A stretch of DNA of 22,848 nt from Larix sibirica (GCA_004151065.3 NWUY0303992404.1:1-22848), one strand, 5' to 3'. Shown: positions 1 to 9,119, counted from the stretch's first letter. Notes: generated by a model not told the origin, from the letters alone. Numbers and translations are program-made.

Positions 1-1000
1 TTTGTTACTAAATTTTCCACTTATTGGAAGGGCCAGGATCAGGAAACATCATTACCGACTACTTGCCATACGCCCATTTTTGTTACCGAAATTCCCACTT
101 CAATCAAGGAGCAGCTGTATCCTTTGAATAAGCATTCTTCCCAGCCTCATTTGCCATAGCATTTCCATAAGCTGTTGAAGGAGCATAACCAGTTCCCGTA
201 GCACTAGGATTCCCAGCCCAAGCACCAAAAGCATCAGTTGAACCGGCTTATTCCTTATTTCCAGCCTCCTCAGTTCCCGGGGCATCAATTGAACCAGTCG
301 AACCAACATCAAATAAGCATAAGTTCAATTTATAGCCTCAGTTCGCGGGGCATCAAAAGCACCAGCCTTATTCCCAGGATCATTTCAATAAGCAGCAGTT
401 GAAGGAGCATTACTATTAGCATCCCCGTCAGCACCAATTAAAATAGCATAATTACTAGCATTTCCATAAGTTGTTGAAGGAACATTATTATTATTCCCAG
501 GGTCATTTGAATCAGCAGTACCAGGATCAGTTCCAGCATAAGTCGAAGTAGCAGCTGTATCAGCAATTAATTGTTGAACCGGGTAAGTAGAGTAGCACCA
601 GCAGTCAAAGCAGCCTTCTCATAAGCACCAGTTCAACCCGGATCATTTCCATAAGCACCAATTGAACCGGCATCATTCCCAGCAGTGGTAAAACCAGAAG
701 CATCATAATTATTGAGTGTTCCCAGCGTCATTACCAGGATCAAAATAAGGAGCACTACTTACTCCCAGCAGTACCAGCAGAAGTATAAAGATCAATCCAA
801 GCAGCACCATAAACACCAGTTGTAGATCCGGCTCGTAGAAGAAGCAGTCGACCCAGAAGTCAATCCAGTAACAGTCTATTCTGTAGATTCTGTAGATGTG
901 GATTCTGCAGTAGTTTCTATTGATTCGATTGGTTCAGTCGATGAAGCAGAAGTAGATCCGGTTGGCTTGGCTCAGCAGCTTATTATTTGGTTGATTGAGC
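1..1000 (-). pseudogene. Decayed repetitive reading frame rich in Gly/Ala/Ser/Thr/Asn/Tyr
   Basis: Read on the minus strand, this stretch shows protein-like repeats that keep one composition across several frame changes: segments such as GSIGAYGNDPG, YAPSTAYGNA, VPSTTYGNAS and GTDPGTADSNDPGNN. Related 26-base units at 159-184 and 459-484 differ at only two positions and lie exactly 300 bases apart, with a looser relative at 381-408. Many stops sit where sister repeats carry Ser TCA or Gly GGA, for example TAT-TGA-AAT-GAT against TAT-GGA-AAT-GAT, so single substitutions explain them. At least five frame changes occur, and no start codon with a long frame survives. I do not recognise the family. 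It could be a dead low-complexity protein gene or a triplet-periodic repeat that never coded. The broken-repeat reading is seen directly; former coding status is inference. Confidence 0.5.
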
Positions 1001-1540
1001 CGTTAAGCAATTGATTTGGTCCTTCTCTTTCGCTGACATGAAGGGAGCAAGGGCATTCAATTATTGTATAGAAACCATTCTGAAAGGGTATAGCTTCTAA
1101 ATAAAAAAGAATGTTGAATGAGTACCGAGGCCCCCCCATCAAAGAAGTAACTTAGCAGGTTTTTCAAATCTGTTTTGTAAGTGAACTTTTTTTATTTTCT
1201 GTTGCTTGGTGCACTTCAAACTTCTACATCATCCGTCCATTGGCCCGCCTCACCTCAACTAGGTGGGCTACGGAGGAATTGGTTCCTGAAGGGCAAGGAC
1301 TCTTGGCATCAATGCTTGTTTCAATCCCGGTTATCCAAGAGAAACGGTTTCAAAGTGTATAGTTTATAGCGAATAAAATGAAGTTTCTTGTGCCAATAGG
1401 ATTATTGATTGTGCTCGGACATCCCAAAATAGCGTTTTAATTAACGAAAAGCTATGAATGATTAGCTTTTTTTCAATCTGTTTTCAAGCCGACTTGGTGC
1501 CTTTGCCTACTATGCCTAATCTGGTAGGCCCTAAATAAAT
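1001..1540. other. Unassigned spacer
   Basis: No gene is supported here. A plus-strand open frame at 1181-1369 lacks an ATG and resembles nothing I know. A 15-base string at 1288-1302 (GAAGGGCAAGGACTC) recurs exactly at 22216-22230, the other end of the window, which hints at another dispersed repeat. A run of seven or more C lies near 1131. Confidence 0.5.
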
Positions 1541-1549
1541 CACTATCCG

Positions 1550-1760
1550 GCATCAGCAACCTACCTTCTCTTAGTGGCACTACCACATATACTAGCTGTG
1601 TGTGTCTGGCGCATGATCCTCCTCGACAGGTGCATAGTAAGTAAGCATTGTCGAATCATCCCTTCAATCCAAGTTGATGTAGGAACGCCATCGTTTCCGT
1701 ACCGGTAAGTGAGGAGGTAGGGTCGAGGGTATAGAACCATGGAGGCTTAGATAAGATCTT
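1550..1760 (+). repeat. Dispersed repeat R1, copy 1
   Basis: This segment aligns in order with 13033-13175 and with 10240-10390. Shared landmarks are GCATCAGCAACCTACCTTC, a TTAGTGGCACTAC block, GACAGGTGCATAGTAAGTAAG (1625-1645), TTCAATCCAAGTTGATGTAGG (1663-1683) and GGGTCGAGGGTATAGA near 1720-1735. The copies are clearly related but diverged, with small indels. No coding frame or terminal repeats were seen, so the element class is unknown. Confidence 0.65.
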
Positions 1761-1844
1761 GATGGGTGCGTTAGATTGGTTAGCCCTCAATGGGGAATGA
1801 ACTTATACCTCGATATTAGAAGTGAGATAGATTAGCCTCATATT

Positions 1845-2115
1845 GTAAGTTATATAAATTCAAGTAGAAATAAAGCTAAGCATCGAGCGAGTACCGGATC
1901 AACACTTGGATTGCCTCTTGGCTATTGTTAACCTCCTTATTAGTTCCAAAACTCTATATAAGAAGACTCCATCAGTTTCAAAAGACAAGAAGGCATCGAC
2001 TCCTGGCATTGAGTGCATTTACAAGCGGCATTTACTCCTTCGACTCTTGTGATCGATCAACTTCTGGATCTACTAGTTGCAAATACTCCTGGATCGACAC
2101 CTGGCATGTAGTATA
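1845..2115 (+). repeat. R1 flank and short family A repeat stretch
   Basis: This continues the similarity to copy 2. TATAAATTCAAG, AGCTAAGCATC, ATCAACACTTG, GGCTATTG and GTTCCAAAACT occur in the same order here and at 10445-10632. It then passes into CCTGGCATTGAGTGC and CTCCTGGATCGACACCTGGCA units, belonging to the family A motif that is much more abundant at 10480-11400 and 18560-19640. A 63-codon open frame over 1925-2116 is a by-product of the repeat, and its first codon is TTG rather than ATG. Confidence 0.5.
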
Positions 2116-2261
2116 AAAATCAGTTTGCATTATAGATGACGTTATTATCCAACAATGTGCTTAGCCACATCTTATGTGTGTTCTCATTATTCATAAGCAG
2201 TCCGCTCCTATAATTGCGTATTAACATAAGTAACGCATCTTCATTCCCATTGTTCCAAACT

Positions 2262-2372
2262 GTTCTTCAGCCAATCCGAGCAGCCAAGCCTCTTATAAAA
2301 AGCAGTAGCCATGCCCAGTCAATTAGCCCATAAGCTGAGTATCCCAGTTGAGTAGCCAAGCCCAGCAATGAT
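2262..2372 (+). repeat. Diverged repeat, partner of 19836-19930
   Basis: CCCAGTTGAGTAGCCAAGCC at 2343-2362 matches 19892-19912 apart from one inserted base and one mismatch. Both are preceded by ATTAGCCCA and by runs of AGCAG/CAGCC. The unit itself repeats loosely (AGCAGCCAAGCC, AGTAGCCATGCCC, AGTAGCCAAGCCC), so this is a decayed short tandem family present at two places in the window. Confidence 0.5.
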
Positions 2373-2597
2373 CGGCTTACAATTATACTATGGGAAATGA
2401 TTCTATAGCAATGACCCCTTATTATGGCAGCTGTTATGAAACTGGTTGTGTAGGTCCAACTAACTGTGTTCCTGTAGGCTCAACCTTGTGCAATTGAGGT
2501 ATCCCAACTGAACATTGAAAGTGACGCCCGGAGGGTCCGAGGTACGAGGGCCGACGATAGGAGAGTGAGGTTTTTAGAAAATATGGTCGTCTCAGCC
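2373..2597. other. Unassigned spacer
   Basis: No gene or clear repeat could be supported. The segment has a short CG-rich patch around 2521-2560. Confidence 0.4.
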
Positions 2598-2975
2598 AAA
2601 CAGAGAGGTGGAATGGGTTGGTGCTTAAGGTATACCCCTATTGAATAGGACTCCTGCTTATATGTGCCTCTATTTGGGAATTTGGGATCTACCTAATGAT
2701 GTGCTGTCCTATATGGATCCTCATTTATCTAGGACTCTCATGCTGGAAGTTACGCATATCCCCCAACTCATGCTAAGGTTTTTATAGATCTGGCCCCACT
2801 GAAAATGAATAGGTCTTGATGACCAATAGGCCCGGGCCACAGAGAAGGTATTGGGTAGTAATGGTTGGGTGCTAAGAGATACCCTCCTCTTGTTGAACAG
2901 GCAGGACTCATATGCTGGATGATGTAACGACTCTATCGGACCTTACCTCATCATAGTGCTCACACATATGGATTC
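2598..2975 (+). repeat. Diverged direct duplication, period about 240-250 bp
   Basis: The first half (2598-2740) and second half (2836-2975) share landmarks in the same order: ACAGAGAGGT/ACAGAGAAGGT, TGGGTTGGTGCTTAAG/TGGTTGGGTGCTAAG, TATACCCCTATTGAATAGGA/ATACCCTCCTCTTGTTGAACAG, and a later AT-GTGCT...ATATGGATTC block. Many substitutions and small indels separate them. No coding frame is preserved. Confidence 0.5.
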
Positions 2976-2989
2976 ACACTTATTATTTC

Positions 2990-3440
2990 AAACTCGACAG
3001 GAAAGAGAGGAGTGACCGCTGGAGCATGGAGCGTAGAGCTCGCTGGAGATAGTGACCGCAGTCCGCGTTGCAAAATAAACTACAAGTAAACTTCCTTCCA
3101 CGATACCACGTTGCAAAAGAAATTACCAGTGCGAATCCGGAAGCGCACCCTCTAAAAGACCATTGCAGTTCGCTTAGCTAGTGATTTTCCGATGGCGGCT
3201 CTTTGGGGTGAGCTCTTTCCTACATAATTTATTAGTGGCTAAGGCTCCTTTGGAAGTATGTAGCTCCAACATATTTTGTTAGTGGAAAAGGTAAATTCGA
3301 TACTTAATGTGAAAACGCTTTCCCCTCGTTTCATATTTTCTATTTTCGTTATTCTATTATCTATTCGAGTGTTTCATTCGTTGGATGCGGTTGAGGCAAA
3401 GAAATCCCTAAATAGAGTTAATTTGATGGCACCTTAGGCT
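2990..3440. other. Spacer with short direct repeats
   Basis: AGTGACCGC occurs twice within about 40 bases near 3011 and 3050, and CGTTGCAAAA twice, near 3066 and 3109. Nothing here looks coding, and no RNA gene could be recognised. Confidence 0.4.
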
Positions 3441-3444
3441 ATCT

Positions 3445-3556
3445 ATCTATAACGCGCTAGGCGCCTGTTCTTTATTTAGCACGGTATTTATCAACTATAC
3501 TCAATAACTCCACTAGCTAATTCAAACAGCAACGTATATAACTGCATGTAGGTCGG
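3445..3556 (+). repeat. Dispersed repeat R2, copy 1
   Basis: Shares a run of ordered blocks with 8862-8981: GGCGCCTGTTCTTTATTTAGCAC against GGCGCGCCTGTTATTTAGCAC, then TATACTCAATAA in both, then AACGTATATAACTGCATGTA against AACGTATGTAACATGTATG. The relation is diverged but colinear over about 110 bases and has the same orientation. No coding content is seen. Confidence 0.6.
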
Positions 3557-3659
3557 TATGGTGGTCTTGTATCGCGAAGCATAATCGTCGGGTCTAGCCT
3601 CACGGGGTGGGTCTAGCCAGCAGCAAGCCCGCTGTCAAGTTAATTGTCTCCAGTTCGCA

Positions 3660-3800
3660 AGAATCGAGATCCGGGTATCAATCGAGAGACGACCAGGTAT
3701 AAAGATTATATAAGATCTCAGTTAGGGGTGGAGATCCGGGTAAGAGAGAGCCAGGTGGTAGCAATCTAGATCCGGGTATCAATCAAGTTCGATATCAGGT
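3660..3800 (+). repeat. Direct repeats around AGATCCGGGTATCAATC
   Basis: The 17-base string AGATCCGGGTATCAATC occurs exactly at 3667-3683 and 3768-3784, 101 bases apart, with a shortened relative (AGATCCGGGTA) at 3732-3742. Intervening ACCAGGT and GCCAGGT blocks also recur. It is a short decaying tandem array. Confidence 0.6.
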
Positions 3801-3839
3801 TGAAGGCCAGGTCGCAAGGTCTGGTTTCTCCCACCACGT

Positions 3840-4570
3840 CCCCACAAAGGAATAAATCTTATGTAGTCCGTCAATCCCGGCAATTGGATCCACCCCACCC
3901 CACAAATGAAAAAAACTGTTCGGGTCAGGTTGGCTCCCCTGGTAGAGTGTGGTAACATGACCTGCTCTTTAGAGAAATGCCATAATTCAGCGAGTTGTCT
4001 CTATACAATTTCGAGTTAATGAACTCTCTCCCTTCTTTGGTCGGTCGAGCGGCTCCGCCCCAGATGGGATCATCCTGTTCGAACCCCCCAAACAATAGAC
4101 TTTCTTTAGCAATTCCGCGTTTGGCGAAGGTCAAATCGACCGGACAACCCCCAATAGAACCTATAGCTTTTAGGGAAATGCAGCACTTAGAATATATTTT
4201 TATATAACCCCAAGCTTATCATTGCCCTGCTAACTAGAGCCTGACCTGGAACTACAGCTTCTAGGGTGGGTGGGATTACCTTGCCCGAATGGATTAGCTT
4301 TACCTGGCTGGCTCTCCTTTACCTATTTAAACAGCCCGGTTTCTCTTCTTACCCAGGTCAGGTGTATATGACCGACCACGCCCGGGGACCGAGCCATAGT
4401 TTGGGAACGTTATCTCTTGAGAGAAAAAACCATAATGAATCGAGTTGGCTAATGACAAATTAAAGTGCGAGACCCTGGTGGATGGGGGAATATCCTCGGA
4501 ACCCCTCCAAACAAGGGTCGCTTTAGGAAAACATGCATTTTATAACGTTTATCGGATCGACCGGAACAAC
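3840..4570. other. Region of short overlapping open frames, unidentified
   Basis: Several frames are open for 63 to 70 codons on both strands: 3995-4207, 4266-4463 and 4445-4636 on plus, 3925-4134 on minus. None shows a motif or family I recognise. The 4266 frame begins with ATG and has a hydrophobic stretch near residues 11-22. The base composition is less repetitive than the surroundings, so this may be a fragment of former coding or transferred DNA. A GTGCGAG at 4465-4471 resembles a group II intron 5' end, but no domain V partner was found. Confidence 0.3.
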
Positions 4571-4760
4571 TTCTTGAGCAACTGCTTCGCACCTTTAGTT
4601 TTATATGAGCTGAGCACCTATACTTTTGTGTTTTGATTCTTGAGCAACCTACCCCATCTTTAGGATTTTCTTATTTTCTCTTGGATCCTCATCTTGAGTT
4701 TCATATTCTTGAGCAGCCCACCTCACATTGAATGTTCTAGCTGACCGGGACTATTCTGAA
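4571..4760 (+). repeat. Diverged tandem repeat, about 67 bp, three copies
   Basis: TTCTTGAGCA occurs at 4571-4580, 4637-4646 and 4706-4715 (spacings of 66 and 69), each followed by a related C-rich then T-rich tail (GCACCTTTAG, CCCATCTTTAGG, CCCACCTCACATT). Copies are poorly conserved outside the core. Confidence 0.5.
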
Positions 4761-5262
4761 GAACTTTCTTTTTTTATTGCTATATGTCTTTTTACCTACC
4801 TCCTGAGGGATCTTCTTTACGAACCTTCTTATTTAATATTCTTTATGCCCTTGACCACGACATCGAATTACTTTTATCACAAGCTTGAGGTCTCAGACCC
4901 ATAGACTTATAGTTACCAGCCCATCCATCCATCTTCGGGAAGGAAGGACAGACATACCCTTACCCTTACAATATTCAAGCTTGAATGTTGAATGCTGGCT
5001 GATAGAACAACCCTTCCCTTTGTGCCAGATCCCCATTTAGTGGATTCAGGGGTCTTATTTACTATACCTTCTTATTGGATCTTTCACGAAACCGAACCGG
5101 TTTATATCGCACGGGTCCTCTGAAATGACCGTCGCAGTTGGCCTACGCTGTTGGGCCTTTATAGCAGCATTGTAGAGAGAGAGAATAGGGCGTTCCCACC
5201 CACTAGCACTTGGCACTCAATAATAGATAACCAGTAAATGCCCAAAAGTCTATCCCGAATAC
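4761..5262. other. Unassigned spacer
   Basis: No gene, RNA or clear repeat was found. CCATCCATCTTCGGG near 4925 loosely resembles the GGATGGATGGGTCTTCG string seen at 20269 and 22767, in a different arrangement. Confidence 0.4.
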
Positions 5263-5265
5263 TTC

Positions 5266-5625
5266 GCGCTTGCCCAGGGAAACTCCGAAAGGGTTTAGTG
5301 AAGTCATATGATCATTTTACCCCTTCAGTAGGCGCTTGCCTAGGGAAACTCCGAAAATACTAAAAAAGCCATTCTTAGGCGCTTGCCTAGGGAAACTCCG
5401 AAAGGTTTGATTTTGGAAAAAAACTGAAATGAAGTTTGATAAAGGATACCCCTTTCTATGGGCGCTTGCCTAGGGAAACTCCGAAAATACTTGAATGAAG
5501 TCTGTTCAATTTATACCCTTCTATAGGTGCTTGTGTAGGGTCCGAAATATTTGAATGAAGGATTTTAAGGAATCCATTAAATACCCCCTCTGTAGGCGCT
5601 TGCCTAGGGCAACTCCGAAAAGAAA
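5266..5625 (+). repeat. Tandem array of GCGCTTGCCTAGGGAAACTC units, six copies
   Basis: A 25-base core, GCGCTTGCCTAGGGAAACTC plus CGAAA, starts at 5266, 5332, 5379, 5462, 5527 and 5596. Copies 2, 3 and 4 are identical; copies 1 and 6 each have one change; copy 5 is degraded with a 4-base loss. Spacings are 66, 47, 83, 65 and 69. The linkers are also related (TACCCCTTCTATAG before the core, ATACTTGAATGAAG after it), so the ancestral unit was about 65 bases. The core is far better conserved than the linkers, which is unusual for passive decay. CCTAGG inside the core is a 6-base palindrome. In size it recalls the short Bpu repeats known from Cycas mitochondria, but it lacks the CCTNAGC site that names them. 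Confidence 0.85.
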
Positions 5626-5641
5626 TATAGGGTACAAATAA

Positions 5642-5968
5642 GATAGGAAAAATCTCGGCAAATGCGGAATTGATCCGGCAAATCCAAGTCATTCTACTCT
5701 GTGGCTGCTCTTGGAAAAGAACTTACATAGTGCATTTTCTAAGCCCTCATTTTTGGGGAAACAGCTTTCGGCAAATAGAAGTAATTCTCTTCCTAGGCTG
5801 CAATCGGAAAATCTAAGTATAGAGCTTTCGGAAAATCAAAGTAATTATCCTCTGCCGCTGCTCTCGGAGAATCTAAGTATAGAGCTATCGGAGAATCAAA
5901 GTATAGGGCGATCGGAAAATCTCTCTCCCTCCTCCCTAAGGTCGAGCGTGCTTCCGCACCCATATTGA
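5642..5968 (+). repeat. Alternating 24/36-bp array that stays open in one frame
   Basis: Units starting with TCGG(A/C)(A/G)AAT begin at 5768, 5804, 5828, 5864, 5888 and 5912, giving spacings of 36, 24, 36, 24 and 24: a higher-order period of 60 (24+36). Degraded units extend back to about 5655. Because all spacings are multiples of three, one plus-strand frame is open from 5642 to the stop at 5966-5968 (about 108 codons) and reads as repeats of SENLSIELSENQS with PLPLL linkers. There is no ATG in that frame; the first near-start is TTG at 5711. The protein reading is therefore more likely an effect of the repeat than a gene, though a spliced or edited reading is not excluded. Confidence 0.75.
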
Positions 5969-6039
5969 CGAGGCTAGCTTAATCGCTTTATGGGGCGCCT
6001 CTTATCGGGTCGGGATTACAGTAATCAATCTGGTTGTTG

Positions 6040-6560
6040 GTTAGGAGCGTTCATCTATAGCGCTTATTGTAGAAAGTGAAAGTAAGGTAGTTAGGTCAGG
6101 TCGGGGAAGGGAAGTAAAGGATTGGTCAGAGGCTGCATGGAGTTTAAGGATGGAGTGCTTAGGTAATAGGCATAGGTTCCAAAGGGATATTCCCGGGGCT
6201 AGTCTCACCGAAGGCTGAGGTAATAGCGGAGGTTTCCAAGTAAGAGTTTCAGTAAGATCCCAACGAGGAGGTTTATGAGGCGGTCCCAAGGAAGAGGTTA
6301 AGCTTCCATGAATGAGGGCAGAGTCTGAGTGTAAGTATGGTCCCAAGGAGTGGTTTCCCAAGGGTACCAAGCAGTAATTAAGTAAGTATGAAGCTGTATG
6401 GGTTTACCAAGGATAGTCCCAAGTAGTAGGTGTGAGGCATAGGGGGTAAAAAGGAAGGCTGATAAGGATGTTTCAAAGGCAGAGTTAATATTCTGAGGTT
6501 CCAAAGGGAGGGATGGGTATGAGGGTGCCAAGGATAGTCCCAAGGATGGAGAGATTCAAT
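6040..6560 (+). repeat. Purine-rich degenerate array of GGTYCCAAGG units
   Basis: A short motif, GGT(C/T)CCAAGG or close variants, recurs about ten times (near 6177, 6232, 6282, 6337, 6354, 6406, 6499, 6537). The 17-base string CCAAGGATAGTCCCAAG is exact at 6407-6423 and 6538-6554, 131 bases apart. Minus-strand frames of 109, 81 and 74 codons cross it, rich in Pro, Leu and His. They overlap one another and reflect the strand's purine bias, not a gene. A weaker similar stretch lies at 7190-7290. Confidence 0.6.
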
Positions 6561-7189
6561 TATATAAATAGGTTGAAAGGCTTGAACATCACGGGTATGC
6601 ATTTTCTCCTATCTATCCACCCATTGGTTTATTCACATTTATTTCCAGTGGTTAGTTGCACCCACCAGGCATGGATAAGTGGAAGGGTTGTTGCACCTCC
6701 CTCACACTCCGCGGGGATTGTTTGTTCAGTCTTGACCTTAATTTCCTGGATGTAGCTTGACCAGAATTGACTGGATTGCAAGTATCGTACCATGTGCTTG
6801 TGCATGGTGTGAACATACGCCACTAACATAATTAAAGCCGTTCACTTAAGTTGTTCATCACAAGTTGTTAAGCCACTCACTCACAGCATGAATCCATTAG
6901 AGATTATATACGTGCATATACCCATGCATAATAAACACCTGACACTCCTTCCACTTCTTCGGTCCTCTTTGGCTGCTCCGATACGTCCAGCCAGCATAAG
7001 TGTAAGAGAATCAAATAATTCTCGTTGGTTTGTGGACGACCTACCTCACACGGCTTGGCTTCTTCAACCCACTTTAATCGTTGTTCAGTTTAATCGGTGA
7101 CAACCTCACTCACCACACACTCGGGTTCTGGCTGCGACCTTCCTATGGTGAACTGACTTACAATGAATAACTGAATCAGCGTAGGCTGG
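6561..7189. other. Unassigned spacer
   Basis: Only short open frames occur, and they overlap on both strands without a recognisable family. No RNA gene or strong repeat was seen. Confidence 0.4.
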
Positions 7190-7300
7190 CAAGGGTAAGG
7201 CAAGGATCGTTCATAGGGTAAGTCTGAGGTCGGCAGTAGGGATGGTTTAGCTAGGTGAGATATGAGGGCTGATGCATTAGGCTGAGGTAAAGTTTTCAAA
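7190..7300 (+). repeat. Weak purine-rich stretch resembling 6040-6560
   Basis: GGCAAGGGTAAGGCAAGGATCG, GGTAAGTCTGAGG and GGCTGAGGTAAAG repeat the style of the larger array upstream, but no long exact match was found. It is listed because it explains the open minus-strand frame at 7090-7299. Confidence 0.3.
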
Positions 7301-8018
7301 GTCTCTCTTTTTCATTTTCCAATAAGCGCTTTAATTATACTATATACTCTCTAATTATATATTACTAACTTACTTGTATAGTAGTTCGTTCTATACAGCA
7401 GCTTACGGTCTTCACATGGATCAAAGCGCATGAATGAGACTCTTTTCTTAGAGGCATGCTTTTTTCTCTGGACCAAGGTAAGAAAGCAAGTGTCCATCTC
7501 CAGGCGGGACTAACACAATAATAAGCTTGTCTCTTAAAGCGGCAGGAAATGACCTAGTTCAGGAAGAAGAATCTCCATTTCTTTTAGATCCACGAGGATG
7601 AATGTAAAAGATTGCACATTAATCCTTCCTTGGTGACTTGCTATGATTGAATTACTGCTTTTGGCTAATCACTGCTGTAGGAGAGTAGTAGTAGTAAACC
7701 ATCTCCCATTGGATTGCATGTAGTAGTCCCGCTTATTTCCTCCCCAGGAAGTCTCCTCGATCATATCCTCCTTACTCTCACAGGTTAGAGCAGCATTCAC
7801 GCTAAATATAATGGGACAAGGTAAACATAGATATCATCTTATATTAACGTAGGGATATCGAGGCCCGGACCATACAATAGAAGTATTTACACTTGAGATG
7901 CATGCATGCCACTTAGTGGTAGGGTCCCCGTGCTTCACACTTATATGGAGAATGGACATTGATTCCCCATTGGCCTATTCCGGATTAGTCCCAGCTTATT
8001 GCTCTCCCTCCCAAGACC
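7301..8018. other. Unassigned spacer
   Basis: Mostly AT-rich single-copy-looking sequence, with a short GTA microsatellite near 7685. The open frame at 7898-8119 runs into the repeat at 8020 and has no recognisable motif. Confidence 0.4.
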
Positions 8019-8019
8019 C

Positions 8020-8143
8020 TATATCTCCTATGGGTTTTTATATATGTTATAAAGCCAGGCTAAGCAAAGTAAGAGAGTGGAACCAAGCGTTGCTGTATGC
8101 ATCTCCTATATCTCCCTAGGGCGTTTTATATATGTGATAAAGC
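8020..8143 (+). repeat. Direct repeat, period 87 bp
   Basis: TATATCTCCTATGGGTTTTTATATATGTTATAAAGC begins at 8020 and its relative, with CCCTAGGGCG in the middle and TGTGATAAAGC at the end, begins at 8107. Both are followed by a CTAAG-AAGTAAGA block. Two clear copies are present. Confidence 0.65.
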
Positions 8144-8149
8144 ACTAAG

Positions 8150-8855
8150 TAAGACCAGGGACTGGCAGACGTACAGTAAGGCAATAAGTGTCTATCAAGA
8201 TGGAGAATAGGCCTGGAACATATAGGTCTTGTTTACAAGGTATGGACAAAGACAAAAGAGAGGTCTTGACAAGAGGTACTAATGCAGAGAGGTTTGGACA
8301 GGTGGTGCTGCAGGTTTAGCCCGAGATAACTTGGTCATCATCAATGACAGAAGAGTAGTAGGCTATCCAAAGGCAACTAGAGAAATAAAGCTAAGGAAAG
8401 ACCTAGTTAGTTCATAATGATGGGTGTAACTTATCTTCTCCTTTAACTTATTACAATTCCCAAGAATGAAGAGAGAGGTATGGATTCTAGAATGAACTCG
8501 TTGTAATTATTGCAATAAAGGTTCCCATCCTCTTTGTAACGACGGAGGCCCCCCACTTCAATTACAAAAAGAAAGAGGAAACTAATAACATTCCGGCAGG
8601 TCTGGTCTCGGTCTAATCATTGTGAGTGTTTAATGATTAAATCGCAGTCTATACAGGTATGGATTCGGAATTGTATATTTAGTACGGTAAGGTCAAACTA
8701 TGGGATATAATCTTTTTCTTTTTAAAAGTGAGCCTCTTTATACGGGTCATTTTTTAAGGTTCTGATTGGTCGTTTGAAAGCCGATAAACACTGGGAACAA
8801 AATTCCACAATCTAGCCAGCTAGCCGGCCATCTTTCTATCTTGTTTCATCCCGTG
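8150..8855. other. Unassigned spacer
   Basis: AT-rich, with no gene-like frame and no RNA gene recognised. A purine-rich stretch runs over about 8215-8420. Confidence 0.4.
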
Positions 8856-8861
8856 TCGTTT

Positions 8862-8981
8862 CTTATATCCTCCTGGCGCGCCTGTTATTTAGCACCATAT
8901 TTTGCATATTATACTCAATAAAAAAGAAAAAGGTAACACCAAGTTGAATTAACGTATGTAACATGTATGCCCCTAAGTCGT
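8862..8981 (+). repeat. Dispersed repeat R2, copy 2
   Basis: Partner of 3445-3556 (ordered blocks around GCCTGTT, TTTAGCAC, TATACTCAATAA and AACGTATGTAAC). This copy has an insertion of an A/G tract (about 8920-8933) after TATACTCAATA that copy 1 lacks. Confidence 0.6.
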
Positions 8982-9119
8982 CTAGTTGTTTAATAAGGTA
9001 AGAAAGCAAGGTCAAGATAAGCATTTAGGGTATGCGAGGGAGGTTGAACTGAAGACGTAAGGTGAACTCGTTCGTTGTCAACATGGGTAAATAAATATAT
9101 TATTGTAAGCATGTGGAAA

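Noticed and set aside
4075-4090. tRNA T-arm (GTTCGAAC)
   Set aside because: Flanking bases do not form the T stem, and no acceptor or anticodon arm can be drawn. Other TTCGA sites fail the same way.
4465-4500. Group II intron 5' end (GTGCGAG)
   Set aside because: No domain V hairpin, no exon homology and no matching 3' end could be found.
5266-5625. CRISPR-like array
   Set aside because: Repeats of 25 bases with spacers, but spacers are related to each other and vary from 22 to 58 bases, one repeat is degraded, and no cas-like gene is present.
5711-5968. Protein gene with SEN-repeat product
   Set aside because: No ATG; the apparent start is TTG, and the openness is explained by repeat spacings that are multiples of three.
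6041-6602. Three overlapping minus-strand genes (109, 81, 74 codons)
   Set aside because: They overlap in different frames and reflect the purine-rich repeat array; no motif.
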